Translations under genes and position numbers: made by a program
Notes under the pieces: model-generated
Databases searched by the model: none
What the model saw: only the letters and a program-made list of their open reading frames with translations
What the model was told of the DNA's origin: nothing
From: Spirochaetales bacterium
GTDB taxonomy: Bacteria > Spirochaetota > Spirochaetia > DSM-2461
Assembly (NCBI GenBank): GCA_028532905.1
Contig: JAQQAM010000057.1
Span: forward strand, 1-45,214
Length of the DNA stretch: 45,214 nucleotides
Direction: 5' to 3'
Part shown: in pieces, positions 25,170-34,451 of the stretch
Layout of the letters: each line of letters opens with the position of its first letter
Position numbering within the stretch: the stretch's first letter is position 1

Positions 25170-25172
25170 CGT

Positions 25173-25619
25173 ATGCCAAACACTAAGACCGAACAATCCG
25201 ATTTAAAATCCTGTCTCAGGGAAATCCTGGATATTGAAGCCGAACACTGGGCTCTGGGCCGTCTGTTTTCTCCTCCGGGAAATGCAGCTGTACCAGTCTG
25301 GGGACTGTTTGTGACAGACAAAGGGGATAATCTTCATTTTGTCAGCTTTGATCAGGACAACTGGCTGAGCGCTTTGACGAAAGCCGGCAGCCCTCTGAAC
25401 AGGAAAAGTTCAAACGGCATAAAGCACCACCTGACTTTTCCTGTTTCCCGCAGAGAGTCCCTGGAGCAGATAACAAAAAGAGGATTCTTCTCCTTTCTGC
25501 AGAAACCCTTTCCCCTCTATCATCTGAAGCAGAATGGGGAGAAGGAGACTGTGATCTTCGAACTGGAAGATCCGGAATCTCCCTTTCTGAATGCTCTTAT
25601 CAGGGGATCTCATGATTGA
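25173..25619 (+). CDS. Small hypothetical protein
   Basis: I do not recognise a family. With the ATG at 25173 it has 148 residues, is soluble and has no signal peptide. Features include an acidic amphipathic start (SDLKSCLREILDIEAEHWALGRLF) and a beta-like middle (VPVWGLFVTDKGDNLHFVSFD). An ATG at 25143 inside the inverted repeat would add 10 residues; neither has a good Shine-Dalgarno. Its last 8 nt overlap the steroid-reductase-like gene, so the two are probably coupled. Confidence 0.5.
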   Translation: MPNTKTEQSDLKSCLREILDIEAEHWALGRLFSPPGNAAVPVWGLFVTDKGDNLHFVSFDQDNWLSALTKAGSPLNRKSSNGIKHHLTFPVSRRESLEQITKRGFFSFLQKPFPLYHLKQNGEKETVIFELEDPESPFLNALIRGSHD

Positions 25620-26397
25620 CAGCCTCTACAGGATACTTCTGATTACCCAGTTTTCCCTGGTCCTTCCCGTTCTGGGTCTGCTGTTTTTCATCAGGGCTCC
25701 CTACGGCAAGTTCGGTTCTTCGGGGAGTCGGGTTTTTGTATGGGACTCCCGCATGGCCTGGATGGTTATGGAACTGCCGGCGGCAGCCACAATTTTCATT
25801 CTGTACCTGTACTCTCCCGCCCGGCAGGAGGGTTCCCTGAATCTGATTTTTCTGCTGATCTGGGAATTCCACTATCTGTACAGAACTTTTCTGTTTCCCC
25901 TTCTTATGAAAGGCAACAGCCGGAATTTTCCGGCTTTAATCGTTCTGTCCGCCTGGTTTTTTAATGGTATGAACGGCTTTATCAACGGGTATTATCTGTT
26001 TTATATCCGTCCTGCCGTTGAGGCCTCTTTTTTCAGATCCCCCCGGTTTCTCACAGGGCTTCTGATCTTTCTGGCAGGTTTTAGCATTCACTGTTTTTCC
26101 GATGCTGTTATCAGGACGTTGAGGCGTAATAAGGGCCCCGGTTACCATATTCCCCATGGCGGTCTTTACAAGCTGGTTTCCAGTCCTGCCTATCTGGGGG
26201 AATGGATTCAGTGGTCCGGCTGGGCGCTGCTGACCTGGTCTCTGCCGGGTCTTGCTTTTTCTCTCTTCACCTTTGCCAACCTCTATCCCCGGGCTGTGGC
26301 CAATCACAAATGGTATCTGGAATCATTTCCTGACTACCCGGACAACAGGACCGCCTTCTTTCCGGCGGTTCTGAAAAACAGAAAAAATCATATATAA
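25612..26397 (+). CDS. Steroid 5-alpha-reductase C-terminal domain membrane protein
   Basis: An integral membrane protein of 261 residues with about six to seven spans, of the family that includes steroid 5-alpha reductases and isoprenylcysteine methyltransferase-like enzymes. The conserved C-terminal part is visible: YHIPHGGLYKLVSSPAYLGEWIQWSGWALLTW, then AFSLFTFANLYPRAVANHKWYLESFPDYP. These match the reductase motifs (PxGGLFxxVSxPNYxGE and RAxxxHxWYxxxF). The bacterial substrate is unknown, and a lipid double-bond reductase is one possibility. ATG 25612 follows AGGGG and overlaps the upstream stop by 8 nt. Confidence 0.75.
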   Translation: MIDSLYRILLITQFSLVLPVLGLLFFIRAPYGKFGSSGSRVFVWDSRMAWMVMELPAAATIFILYLYSPARQEGSLNLIFLLIWEFHYLYRTFLFPLLMKGNSRNFPALIVLSAWFFNGMNGFINGYYLFYIRPAVEASFFRSPRFLTGLLIFLAGFSIHCFSDAVIRTLRRNKGPGYHIPHGGLYKLVSSPAYLGEWIQWSGWALLTWSLPGLAFSLFTFANLYPRAVANHKWYLESFPDYPDNRTAFFPAVLKNRKNHI

Positions 26398-26490
26398 TGG
26401 AAATACATTACTCGAGCTCCGATCTTTCTCTTGATTCATGACTCATTCTGGATTACCATGGATCAATTCAGTTCAAAACAGGATAGCAGA

Positions 26491-27957
26491 ATGACATTAA
26501 TAGAACACTTTAAACCCTTCAGAGATAACATTATCGGTGTGGATCAGACCATGGAACTGTCTGATGGCAGAACCTCTCCCATCGTCTATGCCGACTGGGT
26601 GGCCAGCGGCCGTCTGTATGCCCCCATTGAACAGTTTATGACTGAAAAAATCGGGCCCCTTGTTGCCAACACCCATACCGAAACGACCCTTACCGGAACG
26701 ACCATGACCAGGGCTTATCACGATGCCCGTCAGAAAATCAAGGATCATGTGGGTGCCGGTGATCGGGATTCTCTGTTTCTGGCTGGATTCGGAATGACAG
26801 CGGCTATCAACAAACTGCAGAGAATGCTGGGGCTCAGGCTTCCCGAAGGCTGCCCCGAAACCTGTCACGGTCCCCTTAAACCCCTTGTGATTGTGACCCA
26901 TATGGAACATCACTCCAATCAGATCAGCTGGGAGGAGTGTGCCTGTGATGTGGAAATCCTCCCCCGTGTGGATGAAACAGGTCTTCCGGATTTACGGTCC
27001 CTGGAGTTTCTGCTGAAGAAGAACAGCGACAGACCCCTGCTGATCGGCGCCTTTTCGGCCTGCAGCAATGTCACTGGAATTATCACTCCCTATTATGAAA
27101 TGGCTAAGATGATGCACAATGCCGGCGGGTACTGTTTTGTGGATTTTGCCGCCTCCGCTCCCTATGTGGATATAAACATGCATCCTGAAGATCCTGAAGA
27201 GAGGCTGGATGCCATCTATTTCTCGCCCCACAAATTCCTGGGAGGACCCGGCTCATCGGGAGTTCTGGTTCTCAGCAATGAGCTGTATCAGAGGGTTATT
27301 CCCGATCAGCCCGGTGGAGGTACGGTGAAATGGACCACTCCCTTCGGCAGCCACAGCTATTTTGATGAAATTGAGGTAAGAGAAGACGGCGGAACCCCGG
27401 GATTCCTTCAGGCGATCCGCTGTGCTCTGGCCATTGAAGTGAAAGAGGCTATGGAACCGGCAAAAATAAGAGCCCGGGAAGAGGAACTCTATGAGATTCT
27501 TTATTCCGAGCTGAAAAAGGAGCCTATGGTCTATATGCTGGAACCTCAGAATAAAGACCGTCTGGGTATTGTTTCCATCTATGCACCTGGTGAACACCAT
27601 AATCTGATAGTCAAACTTCTCAATGACCGTTACGGGATTCAGACCAGAGGCGGGTGCAGTTGTGCCGGTACCTACGGGCATATTCTGTTTTCCATTGATC
27701 AGAACACTTCCATGAAGATTACGGATATGATTGACAGCGGAGATCTGACGGATAAGCCCGGCTGGGTGAGAATCTCTCTCCACCCGACTATGACAGATGA
27801 GGAAGCCGCTCATATCGGCTCGGCTGTAGTGGATGTCATCCGTAATTATAAAACCTGGCGGCAGGACTATGATTTCCACCAGGACAGCGGTGAGTTCACC
27901 CGCAAGGCCGGAGAGCTGCGGGCTCCTGAACTGATGAGGGAGTTTTCTCCCTGTTGA
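26491..27957 (+). CDS. Class V aminotransferase / cysteine desulfurase-like protein
   Basis: PLP-dependent fold-type I enzyme. The PLP lysine is in FSPHKFLGGPGSSGVL, with the upstream Asp-containing FVDFAASAPYVDI and an HMEHHSNQISWEE motif that precedes it. A cysteine-rich loop TRGGCSCAGTYG is where desulfurases carry the active-site Cys, but its spacing and setting differ from IscS/NifS. I chose ATG 26491 (AGGA 8 nt upstream; 488 residues); ATG 26458 and TTG 26431 are in frame upstream but lack a Shine-Dalgarno. A strong terminator separates it from nifH, so a nif role such as Fe-S sulfur supply is possible but unproven. Confidence 0.75.
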   Translation: MTLIEHFKPFRDNIIGVDQTMELSDGRTSPIVYADWVASGRLYAPIEQFMTEKIGPLVANTHTETTLTGTTMTRAYHDARQKIKDHVGAGDRDSLFLAGFGMTAAINKLQRMLGLRLPEGCPETCHGPLKPLVIVTHMEHHSNQISWEECACDVEILPRVDETGLPDLRSLEFLLKKNSDRPLLIGAFSACSNVTGIITPYYEMAKMMHNAGGYCFVDFAASAPYVDINMHPEDPEERLDAIYFSPHKFLGGPGSSGVLVLSNELYQRVIPDQPGGGTVKWTTPFGSHSYFDEIEVREDGGTPGFLQAIRCALAIEVKEAMEPAKIRAREEELYEILYSELKKEPMVYMLEPQNKDRLGIVSIYAPGEHHNLIVKLLNDRYGIQTRGGCSCAGTYGHILFSIDQNTSMKITDMIDSGDLTDKPGWVRISLHPTMTDEEAAHIGSAVVDVIRNYKTWRQDYDFHQDSGEFTRKAGELRAPELMREFSPC

Positions 27958-27992
27958 TTCTGATTTGAACTGACCTTGTTCAGTCTCTATAG

Positions 27993-28022
27993 CCCGGTTT
28001 CAAAGGAAACCGGGTTTTTTTT
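27993..28022 (+). terminator. Intrinsic terminator after the aminotransferase gene
   Basis: CCCGGTTTC (27993-28001), loop AAAG, GAAACCGGG (28006-28014), then eight Ts. The 9-bp perfect stem ends the aminotransferase transcript before the nif promoter region. Confidence 0.9.
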
Positions 28023-28055
28023 CGTTCACCCATTCTGCTTAAGATATTCTTCCCT

Positions 28056-28271
28056 TCTGTACAATAATAAGCCCCGGGTATTCGATTCAAATCGCCTGAT
28101 GGGTCTGTACCTATCTGTATAAAAGTTCGGTTTCCGGGGACATTCTTTACCTTGATGTAAAAAACACACTGCTGCAAAAAAATCCTTGCTTTGGACTTTT
28201 TTTAAAAATCAGAAAAAAATTGTATATTTTTTAATTGCTTATATTTAAAGGATATAGTCTACCTTCTGTAC
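28056..28271 (+). promoter_or_regulatory. Repeated TCTGTAC motifs upstream of nifH
   Basis: The 408-bp spacer before nifH contains TCTGTAC at 28056, 28104 and 28265 and the variant TCTGTAT at 28114. The copies at 28104 and 28114 are 10 bp apart, one helical turn. I found no TGT-N10-ACA NifA site by eye, so these repeats are candidates for activator binding. The rest of the spacer is AT-rich with no gene. Confidence 0.3.
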
Positions 28272-28309
28272 GGTCATGTCTGCTCCTTTCTTCCGGTAAA
28301 AATAAAAAA

Positions 28310-28325
28310 TGGCACAACTCCTGCA
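28310..28325 (+). promoter_or_regulatory. Sigma-54 (-24/-12) promoter of the nif operon
   Basis: TGGCAC (28310-28315), 5 bases, then CTGCA (28321-28325); the GG and GC pairs are 12 apart. It is a close match to TGGCAC-N5-TTGCA. Transcription should start near 28336, about 30 nt before the nifH ATG, with AGGAGG in between. NifA encoded at 38891 is the expected activator. Confidence 0.88.
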
Positions 28326-28329
28326 ATAG

Positions 28330-29187
<858 letters not shown>

Positions 29188-29204
29188 CCCTTAGGAGATA
29201 AAAA

Positions 29205-29528
29205 ATGGTATTGATACGTTCCGTTGTAAGACCCGAAAAATCACAGGATGTTATGGATGCTCTTCTGGATGCAGGGTATCCGGCTGTAACAAAAGTCAGT
29301 GTGGCCGGTAGAGGCCAGCAGAAAGGACTGAAACTGGGAAATGTTGTTTATGATGAACTCCCCAAGGAGCTTCTGATAACCGTTGTCCCCGAAGATGATA
29401 AGGATATTGTACTGAAAACCATTATGGGATCAGCTAAAACCGGCGAAGAAGGTTCCTTCGGAGACGGGAAGATTTTTGTATCCCAGGTGGAAGAAACCTA
29501 TACCATCCGGACAGGAGAGAAGGAATGA
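29205..29528 (+). CDS. nifI1: PII-family nitrogenase regulator NifI1
   Basis: 107-residue PII-like protein which, with NifI2, binds dinitrogenase and blocks its activity when 2-oxoglutarate is low (known from methanogens and clostridia). The T-loop region GRGQQKGLKLGNVVYDELPKE is characteristic of NifI1, and the C-terminus GDGKIFVSQVEETYTIRTGE is typical PII. It lies 17 nt after nifH, the usual position in anaerobes. Its last 4 nt overlap nifI2 (ATGA). Confidence 0.93.
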   Translation: MVLIRSVVRPEKSQDVMDALLDAGYPAVTKVSVAGRGQQKGLKLGNVVYDELPKELLITVVPEDDKDIVLKTIMGSAKTGEEGSFGDGKIFVSQVEETYTIRTGEKE

Positions 29529-29902
29529 AGGAAGTGATGGCTGTTGTCCGCATCAATCAGATGAACCGGACGAAAGAGGCACTCACCAAGGCGGGAATAA
29601 CCTCCTTTACAGTTACCGGCCGCGTTATGGGCCGGGGAAAGGGGCTGGTGGACCACCAGGTTCTTAAGGCTGCGGATGAGGGAGATGAATATGCCAGAGC
29701 CCTTCTGGGCAGCGGCCCCCGTCTCATCTCTAAGAGGATGATTCTGGTCATTGTACCTGACGATATGGTGGATGTGACAGTGGATACCCTGATTAAGACC
29801 AACCAGACTGGTAAAGCCGGAGACGGGAAGATTTTTGTTCTGCCTGCTACAGAGACCTACAGAGTCAGAACTGGTGAGAACGGGGACAGTATTCTGCAGT
29901 GA
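29525..29902 (+). CDS. nifI2: PII-family nitrogenase regulator NifI2
   Basis: Partner of NifI1. The 125 residues have the longer T-loop typical of NifI2 (GRGKGLVDHQVLKAADEGDEYARALL) and the usual end GDGKIFVLPATETYRVRTGE. It overlaps nifI1 by 4 nt and is followed 25 nt later by nifD. The pair suggests ammonia-dependent switch-off acts directly on the enzyme in this organism. Confidence 0.92.
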   Translation: MKEVMAVVRINQMNRTKEALTKAGITSFTVTGRVMGRGKGLVDHQVLKAADEGDEYARALLGSGPRLISKRMILVIVPDDMVDVTVDTLIKTNQTGKAGDGKIFVLPATETYRVRTGENGDSILQ

Positions 29903-29927
29903 TACAGGCTGCATAGGGAGAAGTAAA

Positions 29928-31580
29928 ATGAGTTCATTAGCAGATAATGAAAAACTGAAAGACGACATACTGGATATCTACCCGGCCAAAGTCGCCAGGA
30001 AGAGAAAGAAGTCTATTGTTCTGAATGATCCCGGTGAGATTCCCGAGATTCAGGCCAATGTCCGGACTATTCCGGGAATCATCACCCAGAGGGGCTGCAG
30101 TTATGCAGGCTGTAAAGGGGTAGTTCTCGGACCTACCAGAGATATTATAAACCTGACTCATGGTCCCATTGGCTGCGGATTCTATTCCTGGCTGACCAGA
30201 CGGAACCAGACCAGACCCGGAACGGAAGCAGGCAGTGATGAGAATTTTATGACCTACTGTTTTTCAACGGATATGCAGGACCCCAACATTGTATTCGGGG
30301 GAGAGAAAAAACTGAAAAAGGCTGTGAAAGAAGCGTATGACACCTTTCACCCCAAGGCCATCGGTATTTTCAGCACCTGTCCGGTCGGTCTGATCGGTGA
30401 CGATGTGCACGCGGTTGCCCGTGAAATGACAGAAGAGCTGGGAGACTGTAATGTTTTCGGCTTCAGCTGTGAAGGGTATAAGGGGGTCAGCCAGTCGGCA
30501 GGCCACCATATTGCCAACAACCAGCTGTTCAAACATGTCATCGGCAAGGGTGAAGAGAAGACCGAAGGTGAGTTTAAAATCAATCTTCTGGGAGAATACA
30601 ACATCGGCGGAGATGCTTTCGTTCTGGAGGATATCTTCGAGAAATGCGGTATTACCCTGGGAGCCACCTTCAGCGGTAACTCAACATACGACCAGTTCGC
30701 CTCCAGCTACTCGGCTGATCTGAACTGTATCATGTGCCACCGTTCCATCAACTACGTTGCTGAGATGATGGAGGAGAAATACGGTATTCCCTGGATCAAG
30801 GTTAACTTTATCGGAGCCGAGAGCTCTGCCAAATCCTTGAGAAAAATAGCCGATTATTTCGGCAGTCAGAAGCTGAAGGACAGGGTGGAAGAGGTTATAG
30901 CCGAAGAGATGTCTGCTGTTTCAGCTGCCCGGGATGAAGTTCTGCCCAGAACCGAAGGGAAGTCGGCCATGCTCTTTGTGGGAGGCTCCAGAGCTCACCA
31001 TTATCAGGACCTGTTTACAGAGCTGGGTATGAAAACCCTGGCTGCCGGATATGAGTTCGGTCACAGGGACGATTATGAAGGACGCCGGGTCATTCCCAAT
31101 ATCAAAATTGATGCGGACAGCCGGAACATCGAGGAACTCTCTGTTTCTGCAGACCCTGATAAATACAACCAGAGGATCACAGACGAAGAGAGAGCCCGCC
31201 TGACCGAAGAACGGGGCCTAGAGTTCAGTGACTACGAAGGGCTTATGCCCCAGATGGAAGAGGGAACCCTTGTTATAGATGACCTGAGTCACTATGAGAT
31301 GGAAGAGCTGATCAAGGCTCATAAACCCGATGTGTTCTGTGCGGGAATCAAAGAGAAATATGCCGTTCAGAAGATGGGCGTTCCCTTAAAACAGCTACAC
31401 AGCTATGACTACGGCGGACCCTATGCCGGATTCGCCGGTGCAGTGAACTTCTATAAGGACATTGCCCTGATGGTCAGCAGCAGAGTCTGGGGACTGGTCG
31501 GTGCTCCCTGGGAGAAGGGTGAATCCCTGTCTCCTGTCTATGTTGAGAGCGGAGCTCCCGCGGTCACCATGACAGAGTAA
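29928..31580 (+). CDS. nifD: Nitrogenase MoFe protein alpha chain NifD
   Basis: Carries FeMo-cofactor and part of the P-cluster. P-cluster ligands appear at C57 (RGCSYAGCKG), C83 (IGCGFYSW) and C151 (STCPVGLIGDD). FeMo-co ligands are C270 (CIMCHRSINY) and H491 (QLHSYDYGGPYAGF). An insertion of about 50 residues near 385-450 (RRVIPNIKIDADSRNIEEL and following) is typical of clostridial and other group II/III enzymes and explains the length of 550. ATG 29928 follows AGGGAGAAG. No vnfG- or anfG-type delta gene follows, so the Mo type is most likely. Confidence 0.95.
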   Translation: MSSLADNEKLKDDILDIYPAKVARKRKKSIVLNDPGEIPEIQANVRTIPGIITQRGCSYAGCKGVVLGPTRDIINLTHGPIGCGFYSWLTRRNQTRPGTEAGSDENFMTYCFSTDMQDPNIVFGGEKKLKKAVKEAYDTFHPKAIGIFSTCPVGLIGDDVHAVAREMTEELGDCNVFGFSCEGYKGVSQSAGHHIANNQLFKHVIGKGEEKTEGEFKINLLGEYNIGGDAFVLEDIFEKCGITLGATFSGNSTYDQFASSYSADLNCIMCHRSINYVAEMMEEKYGIPWIKVNFIGAESSAKSLRKIADYFGSQKLKDRVEEVIAEEMSAVSAARDEVLPRTEGKSAMLFVGGSRAHHYQDLFTELGMKTLAAGYEFGHRDDYEGRRVIPNIKIDADSRNIEELSVSADPDKYNQRITDEERARLTEERGLEFSDYEGLMPQMEEGTLVIDDLSHYEMEELIKAHKPDVFCAGIKEKYAVQKMGVPLKQLHSYDYGGPYAGFAGAVNFYKDIALMVSSRVWGLVGAPWEKGESLSPVYVESGAPAVTMTE

Positions 31581-31605
31581 GCCTTCCGGCTTGATCGAAA
31601 CGAAT

Positions 31606-31630
31606 ACCGGTGCCCCCTTCGGGTGCCGGT
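31606..31630 (+). repeat. Hairpin between nifD and nifK
   Basis: ACCGGTGCCC and GGGTGCCGGT can form a 10-bp stem (two wobble pairs) with a short loop in the 62-nt spacer. It lacks a T-run and ends 3 nt before the AAGGAGA of nifK, so it is more likely an mRNA processing or stability element than a terminator. Confidence 0.45.
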
Positions 31631-31642
31631 AAGGAGAATATT

Positions 31643-33034
31643 ATGTTACTGAAACACACAACTGCCGAAGTGGCCGAGCGCTCCGCTCTGACAGTCAATC
31701 CGGCAAAAACATGCCAGCCTGTGGGAGCCATGTATGCGGCTCTGGGTATCCACGGATGCCTTCCCCACAGCCACGGTTCCCAGGGGTGCTGTGCCTATCA
31801 CAGATCTGCTCTGACCAGGCATTATAAAGAGCCTGTTATGGCGGGAACCAGTTCCTTTACTGAAGGGGCTTCTGTTTTCGGAGGTCAGGGGAACCTGGTA
31901 CAGGCCCTGAACAATATGTTCACCATCTATAACCCCGAAATCATAGCGGTTCACTCCACATGTCTGTCCGAGACAATCGGTGACGACCTGGCTCAGATCG
32001 TCAGGAAGTCCATAGACGAGGGCAAGGTGCCTGAAGGGAAAACGGTCATTTATGCTCCGACTCCCAGTTTTATCGGGTCCCATGTCACCGGTTTTGCCAA
32101 TATGTGTGCCTCCATGGCTTCACAGCTGGCCGAAAAACCGGCAGAAGAAGCCGCTCCTCTGGATCAGGTGAATATCCTACCGGGATGGGTGGAACCCTCT
32201 GATATGCGTGAGATTAAAAGAATCATGAAAACCATGGGAATCCCCTATGTCATGTATCCCGATACATCAGATGTAATGGATGCTCCCATGACCGGACACC
32301 ATGAGTTTTACCCCAAAGGGGGAGCGAAAATCGCCGATATCAAGTCTTCGGGCAGCAGCAAAGCTACCTTTGCTCTGGGAGCCTGGGCATCCGAACCGGC
32401 AGCCAAAGAGCTCTGGAAAAAGTGCCGTGTTCCCTATGAAACCCTGGATCTGCCCATCGGGATCAAGGCTACCGACAGGTTCCTCGCCAAATTGAGTGAA
32501 GTCACCGGCACCCCCGTTCCCGATTCCCTGACAGCGGAAAGAGGGAGAGCTGTGGATATGATTACCGATATGCAGAGCTACCTGTACGGTAAGCGTGTCG
32601 CCCTCTGGGGAGATCCCGACCAGCTTCTGGCTCTGTCCGAGTTTCTGGCGGATATCGATATGAAGCCTGTTTATATCGTAAGCGGTACGCCCGGTAAGAA
32701 ATTCATGAACAAAATGGAGTCTATTCTGGGAGACGTTGTTCCTGAATCCAAGTTCAAAAATGGTGAAAGAGCAGACCTGTTTCTGATGCATCAGTGGATC
32801 AAAGAGCAGGGTGTCGACCTTCTGATGGGTAATACCTACGGAAAGTACATTGCCCGGGATGATGATATTCCCTTTGTCAGAATGGGATTCCCCATTTACG
32901 ACAGGGTGGGACACAGCTACTTCCCCACTGTGGGGTACATGGGAGCCATACGGATTCTTGAAAAGATTCTGGGGGTTCTGATGGACAGACAGGACAGGGA
33001 CAGTCCTGAAGAGAGTTTCGAACTGGTTATGTAG
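31643..33034 (+). CDS. nifK: Nitrogenase MoFe protein beta chain NifK
   Basis: Forms the alpha2-beta2 MoFe protein with NifD. P-cluster Cys residues are C24 (AKTCQPVGAM), C49 in GSQGCCAYHRS and C107 in VHSTCLSETIGDD. At 463 residues it lacks the N-terminal extension of the Azotobacter beta chain, as in clostridial nitrogenases. ATG 31643 follows AAGGAGA. It is the last structural gene; a long hairpin follows before nifE. Confidence 0.95.
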   Translation: MLLKHTTAEVAERSALTVNPAKTCQPVGAMYAALGIHGCLPHSHGSQGCCAYHRSALTRHYKEPVMAGTSSFTEGASVFGGQGNLVQALNNMFTIYNPEIIAVHSTCLSETIGDDLAQIVRKSIDEGKVPEGKTVIYAPTPSFIGSHVTGFANMCASMASQLAEKPAEEAAPLDQVNILPGWVEPSDMREIKRIMKTMGIPYVMYPDTSDVMDAPMTGHHEFYPKGGAKIADIKSSGSSKATFALGAWASEPAAKELWKKCRVPYETLDLPIGIKATDRFLAKLSEVTGTPVPDSLTAERGRAVDMITDMQSYLYGKRVALWGDPDQLLALSEFLADIDMKPVYIVSGTPGKKFMNKMESILGDVVPESKFKNGERADLFLMHQWIKEQGVDLLMGNTYGKYIARDDDIPFVRMGFPIYDRVGHSYFPTVGYMGAIRILEKILGVLMDRQDRDSPEESFELVM

Positions 33035-33036
33035 TA

Positions 33037-33070
33037 TGATGAGCCGGCCCCCGGGGCCGGCGGATCATCA
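33037..33070 (+). repeat. Strong hairpin between nifK and nifE
   Basis: TGATGA-GCCGGCCC pairs with GGGCCGGC-(GGA bulge)-TCATCA, giving a GC-rich stem of 14 bp starting 3 nt after the nifK stop. No T-run follows. It is well placed to protect the 3' end of the nifHDK message or to damp read-through into nifENB. Confidence 0.65.
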
Positions 33071-33095
33071 AGTTTCTGAAGATAAGGAAATGAAA

Positions 33096-34451
33096 ATGAG
33101 TGCGCCGATTTTAAAGGAACGTAACAAACAGGTCCATGAGAAGGGGAAAGCCGCTTTCGATCTGCAGTGTGACCGGAAAAGTGTCGCCGGGTCAGTCAGT
33201 CAGAGAGCCTGTGTTTTCTGCGGCTCCAGGGTAGTTCTCTATCCTATAGCCGATGCTCTGCACCTGGTGCACGGTTCAATCGGCTGCGCTTCCTATACCT
33301 GGGATATCAGAGGTTCGGTCAGTTCCGGTCCGGAGCTGCACCGCCTCTGTTTCTCCACAGACCTCAGGGAAAAAGACGTGGTCTACGGGGGAGAAAAAAA
33401 GCTGTCGGCCGCTGTGAGGGAACTGACAGCAAAGCATAAGCCCGCGGCTGTTTTTGTGTACAGCACCTGTATTGTGGGAGTGATTGGAGATGATGTGGAT
33501 TCTGTCTGCCGCAAGGCGGAGCAGGAGTTGGGAATCCCTGTGATCCCCGTTCATTCCGCCGGTTTTGCAGGAACCAAAAAAGACGGATACAAGGCGGCCT
33601 GTACGGCTTTGAATAAAATCGTCGGAACAGATGAGACAGGGGAGATCAGTCCTCTGAGCATCAATATTCTGGGGGAATTCAATCTGGCCGGAGAAGCCTG
33701 GATTATCAAAGAGTATTACCGCCGTATGGGTATTCAGGTTGTCTCCATCCTCACCGGGGACGGACGTATCCCGGATATCCGCAAATCCCACAGAGCCTCA
33801 TTGAATCTGGTTCAATGCTCAGGTTCTCTGACGACCCTGGCAGAACATATGGAGAAGGAATACGGCATTCCTTATAAAAGGGTTTCCTATTTCGGTCTGG
33901 AGGATGTCTCCAAAGCCCTTTATGAGGTTGCCGGATATTTTTCAGATCAGGACCCTCTGATAATGAAGAGAACAGCCGATCTGGTCCGGGAGGAAGTGGA
34001 GACATATCTGCCGGCCCTGCAGGAATGCAAAAGAAGACTGGAAGGGATGAAGGCGGCCATCTATGTGGGCGGCGCCTTCAAGGCTTTTTCACTGATCCGC
34101 ATATTGAGAACCCTGGGTGTGGATGTGGTTCTTGTGGGATCTCAGACAGGGAATCGTCAGGATTATGAACAGCTGGAATCCATGTGCGATAAGGGAACGG
34201 TCATTGTGGATGATTCCAATCCCATGGAGATGTCCCACTATATCGTTGAAAAGGATGTGGATCTTTTTATCGGCGGTGTGAAGGAACGGCCTATGGCTTT
34301 CAAGCTGGGAGTCGGATTCTGTGACCACAACCATGAACGTAAAACGGCACTGGCCGGATTTGAGGGTACTTTGAATTTCGCCCGGGAGGTCTGTGCCTCT
34401 GCACTGAGCCCTGTCTGGCGTTTTGCACCCAGAAGGAGAAACAGTTTATGA
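33096..34451 (+). CDS. nifE: FeMo-cofactor assembly scaffold NifE
   Basis: With NifN forms the scaffold on which the NifB product is matured to FeMo-cofactor. NifD-like features: ACVFCGSRVVLYPIADALHLVHGSIGCASYTW, FSTDLREKDVVYGGEKKL and YSTCIVGVIGDDV. The Cys equivalents for a [4Fe-4S] cluster are present. I chose the ATG at 33096 (AAGGAA 8 nt upstream; 451 residues); an ATG 6 nt earlier is too close to that Shine-Dalgarno. It overlaps nifN by 4 nt (ATGA). Confidence 0.93.
   Translation: MSAPILKERNKQVHEKGKAAFDLQCDRKSVAGSVSQRACVFCGSRVVLYPIADALHLVHGSIGCASYTWDIRGSVSSGPELHRLCFSTDLREKDVVYGGEKKLSAAVRELTAKHKPAAVFVYSTCIVGVIGDDVDSVCRKAEQELGIPVIPVHSAGFAGTKKDGYKAACTALNKIVGTDETGEISPLSINILGEFNLAGEAWIIKEYYRRMGIQVVSILTGDGRIPDIRKSHRASLNLVQCSGSLTTLAEHMEKEYGIPYKRVSYFGLEDVSKALYEVAGYFSDQDPLIMKRTADLVREEVETYLPALQECKRRLEGMKAAIYVGGAFKAFSLIRILRTLGVDVVLVGSQTGNRQDYEQLESMCDKGTVIVDDSNPMEMSHYIVEKDVDLFIGGVKERPMAFKLGVGFCDHNHERKTALAGFEGTLNFAREVCASALSPVWRFAPRRRNSL

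Noticed and set aside
29928-31580. Vanadium or iron-only nitrogenase alpha chain
   Set aside because: No delta-subunit gene lies between the D and K genes, and nifE, nifN, nifV and the clostridial insertion fit the molybdenum type.
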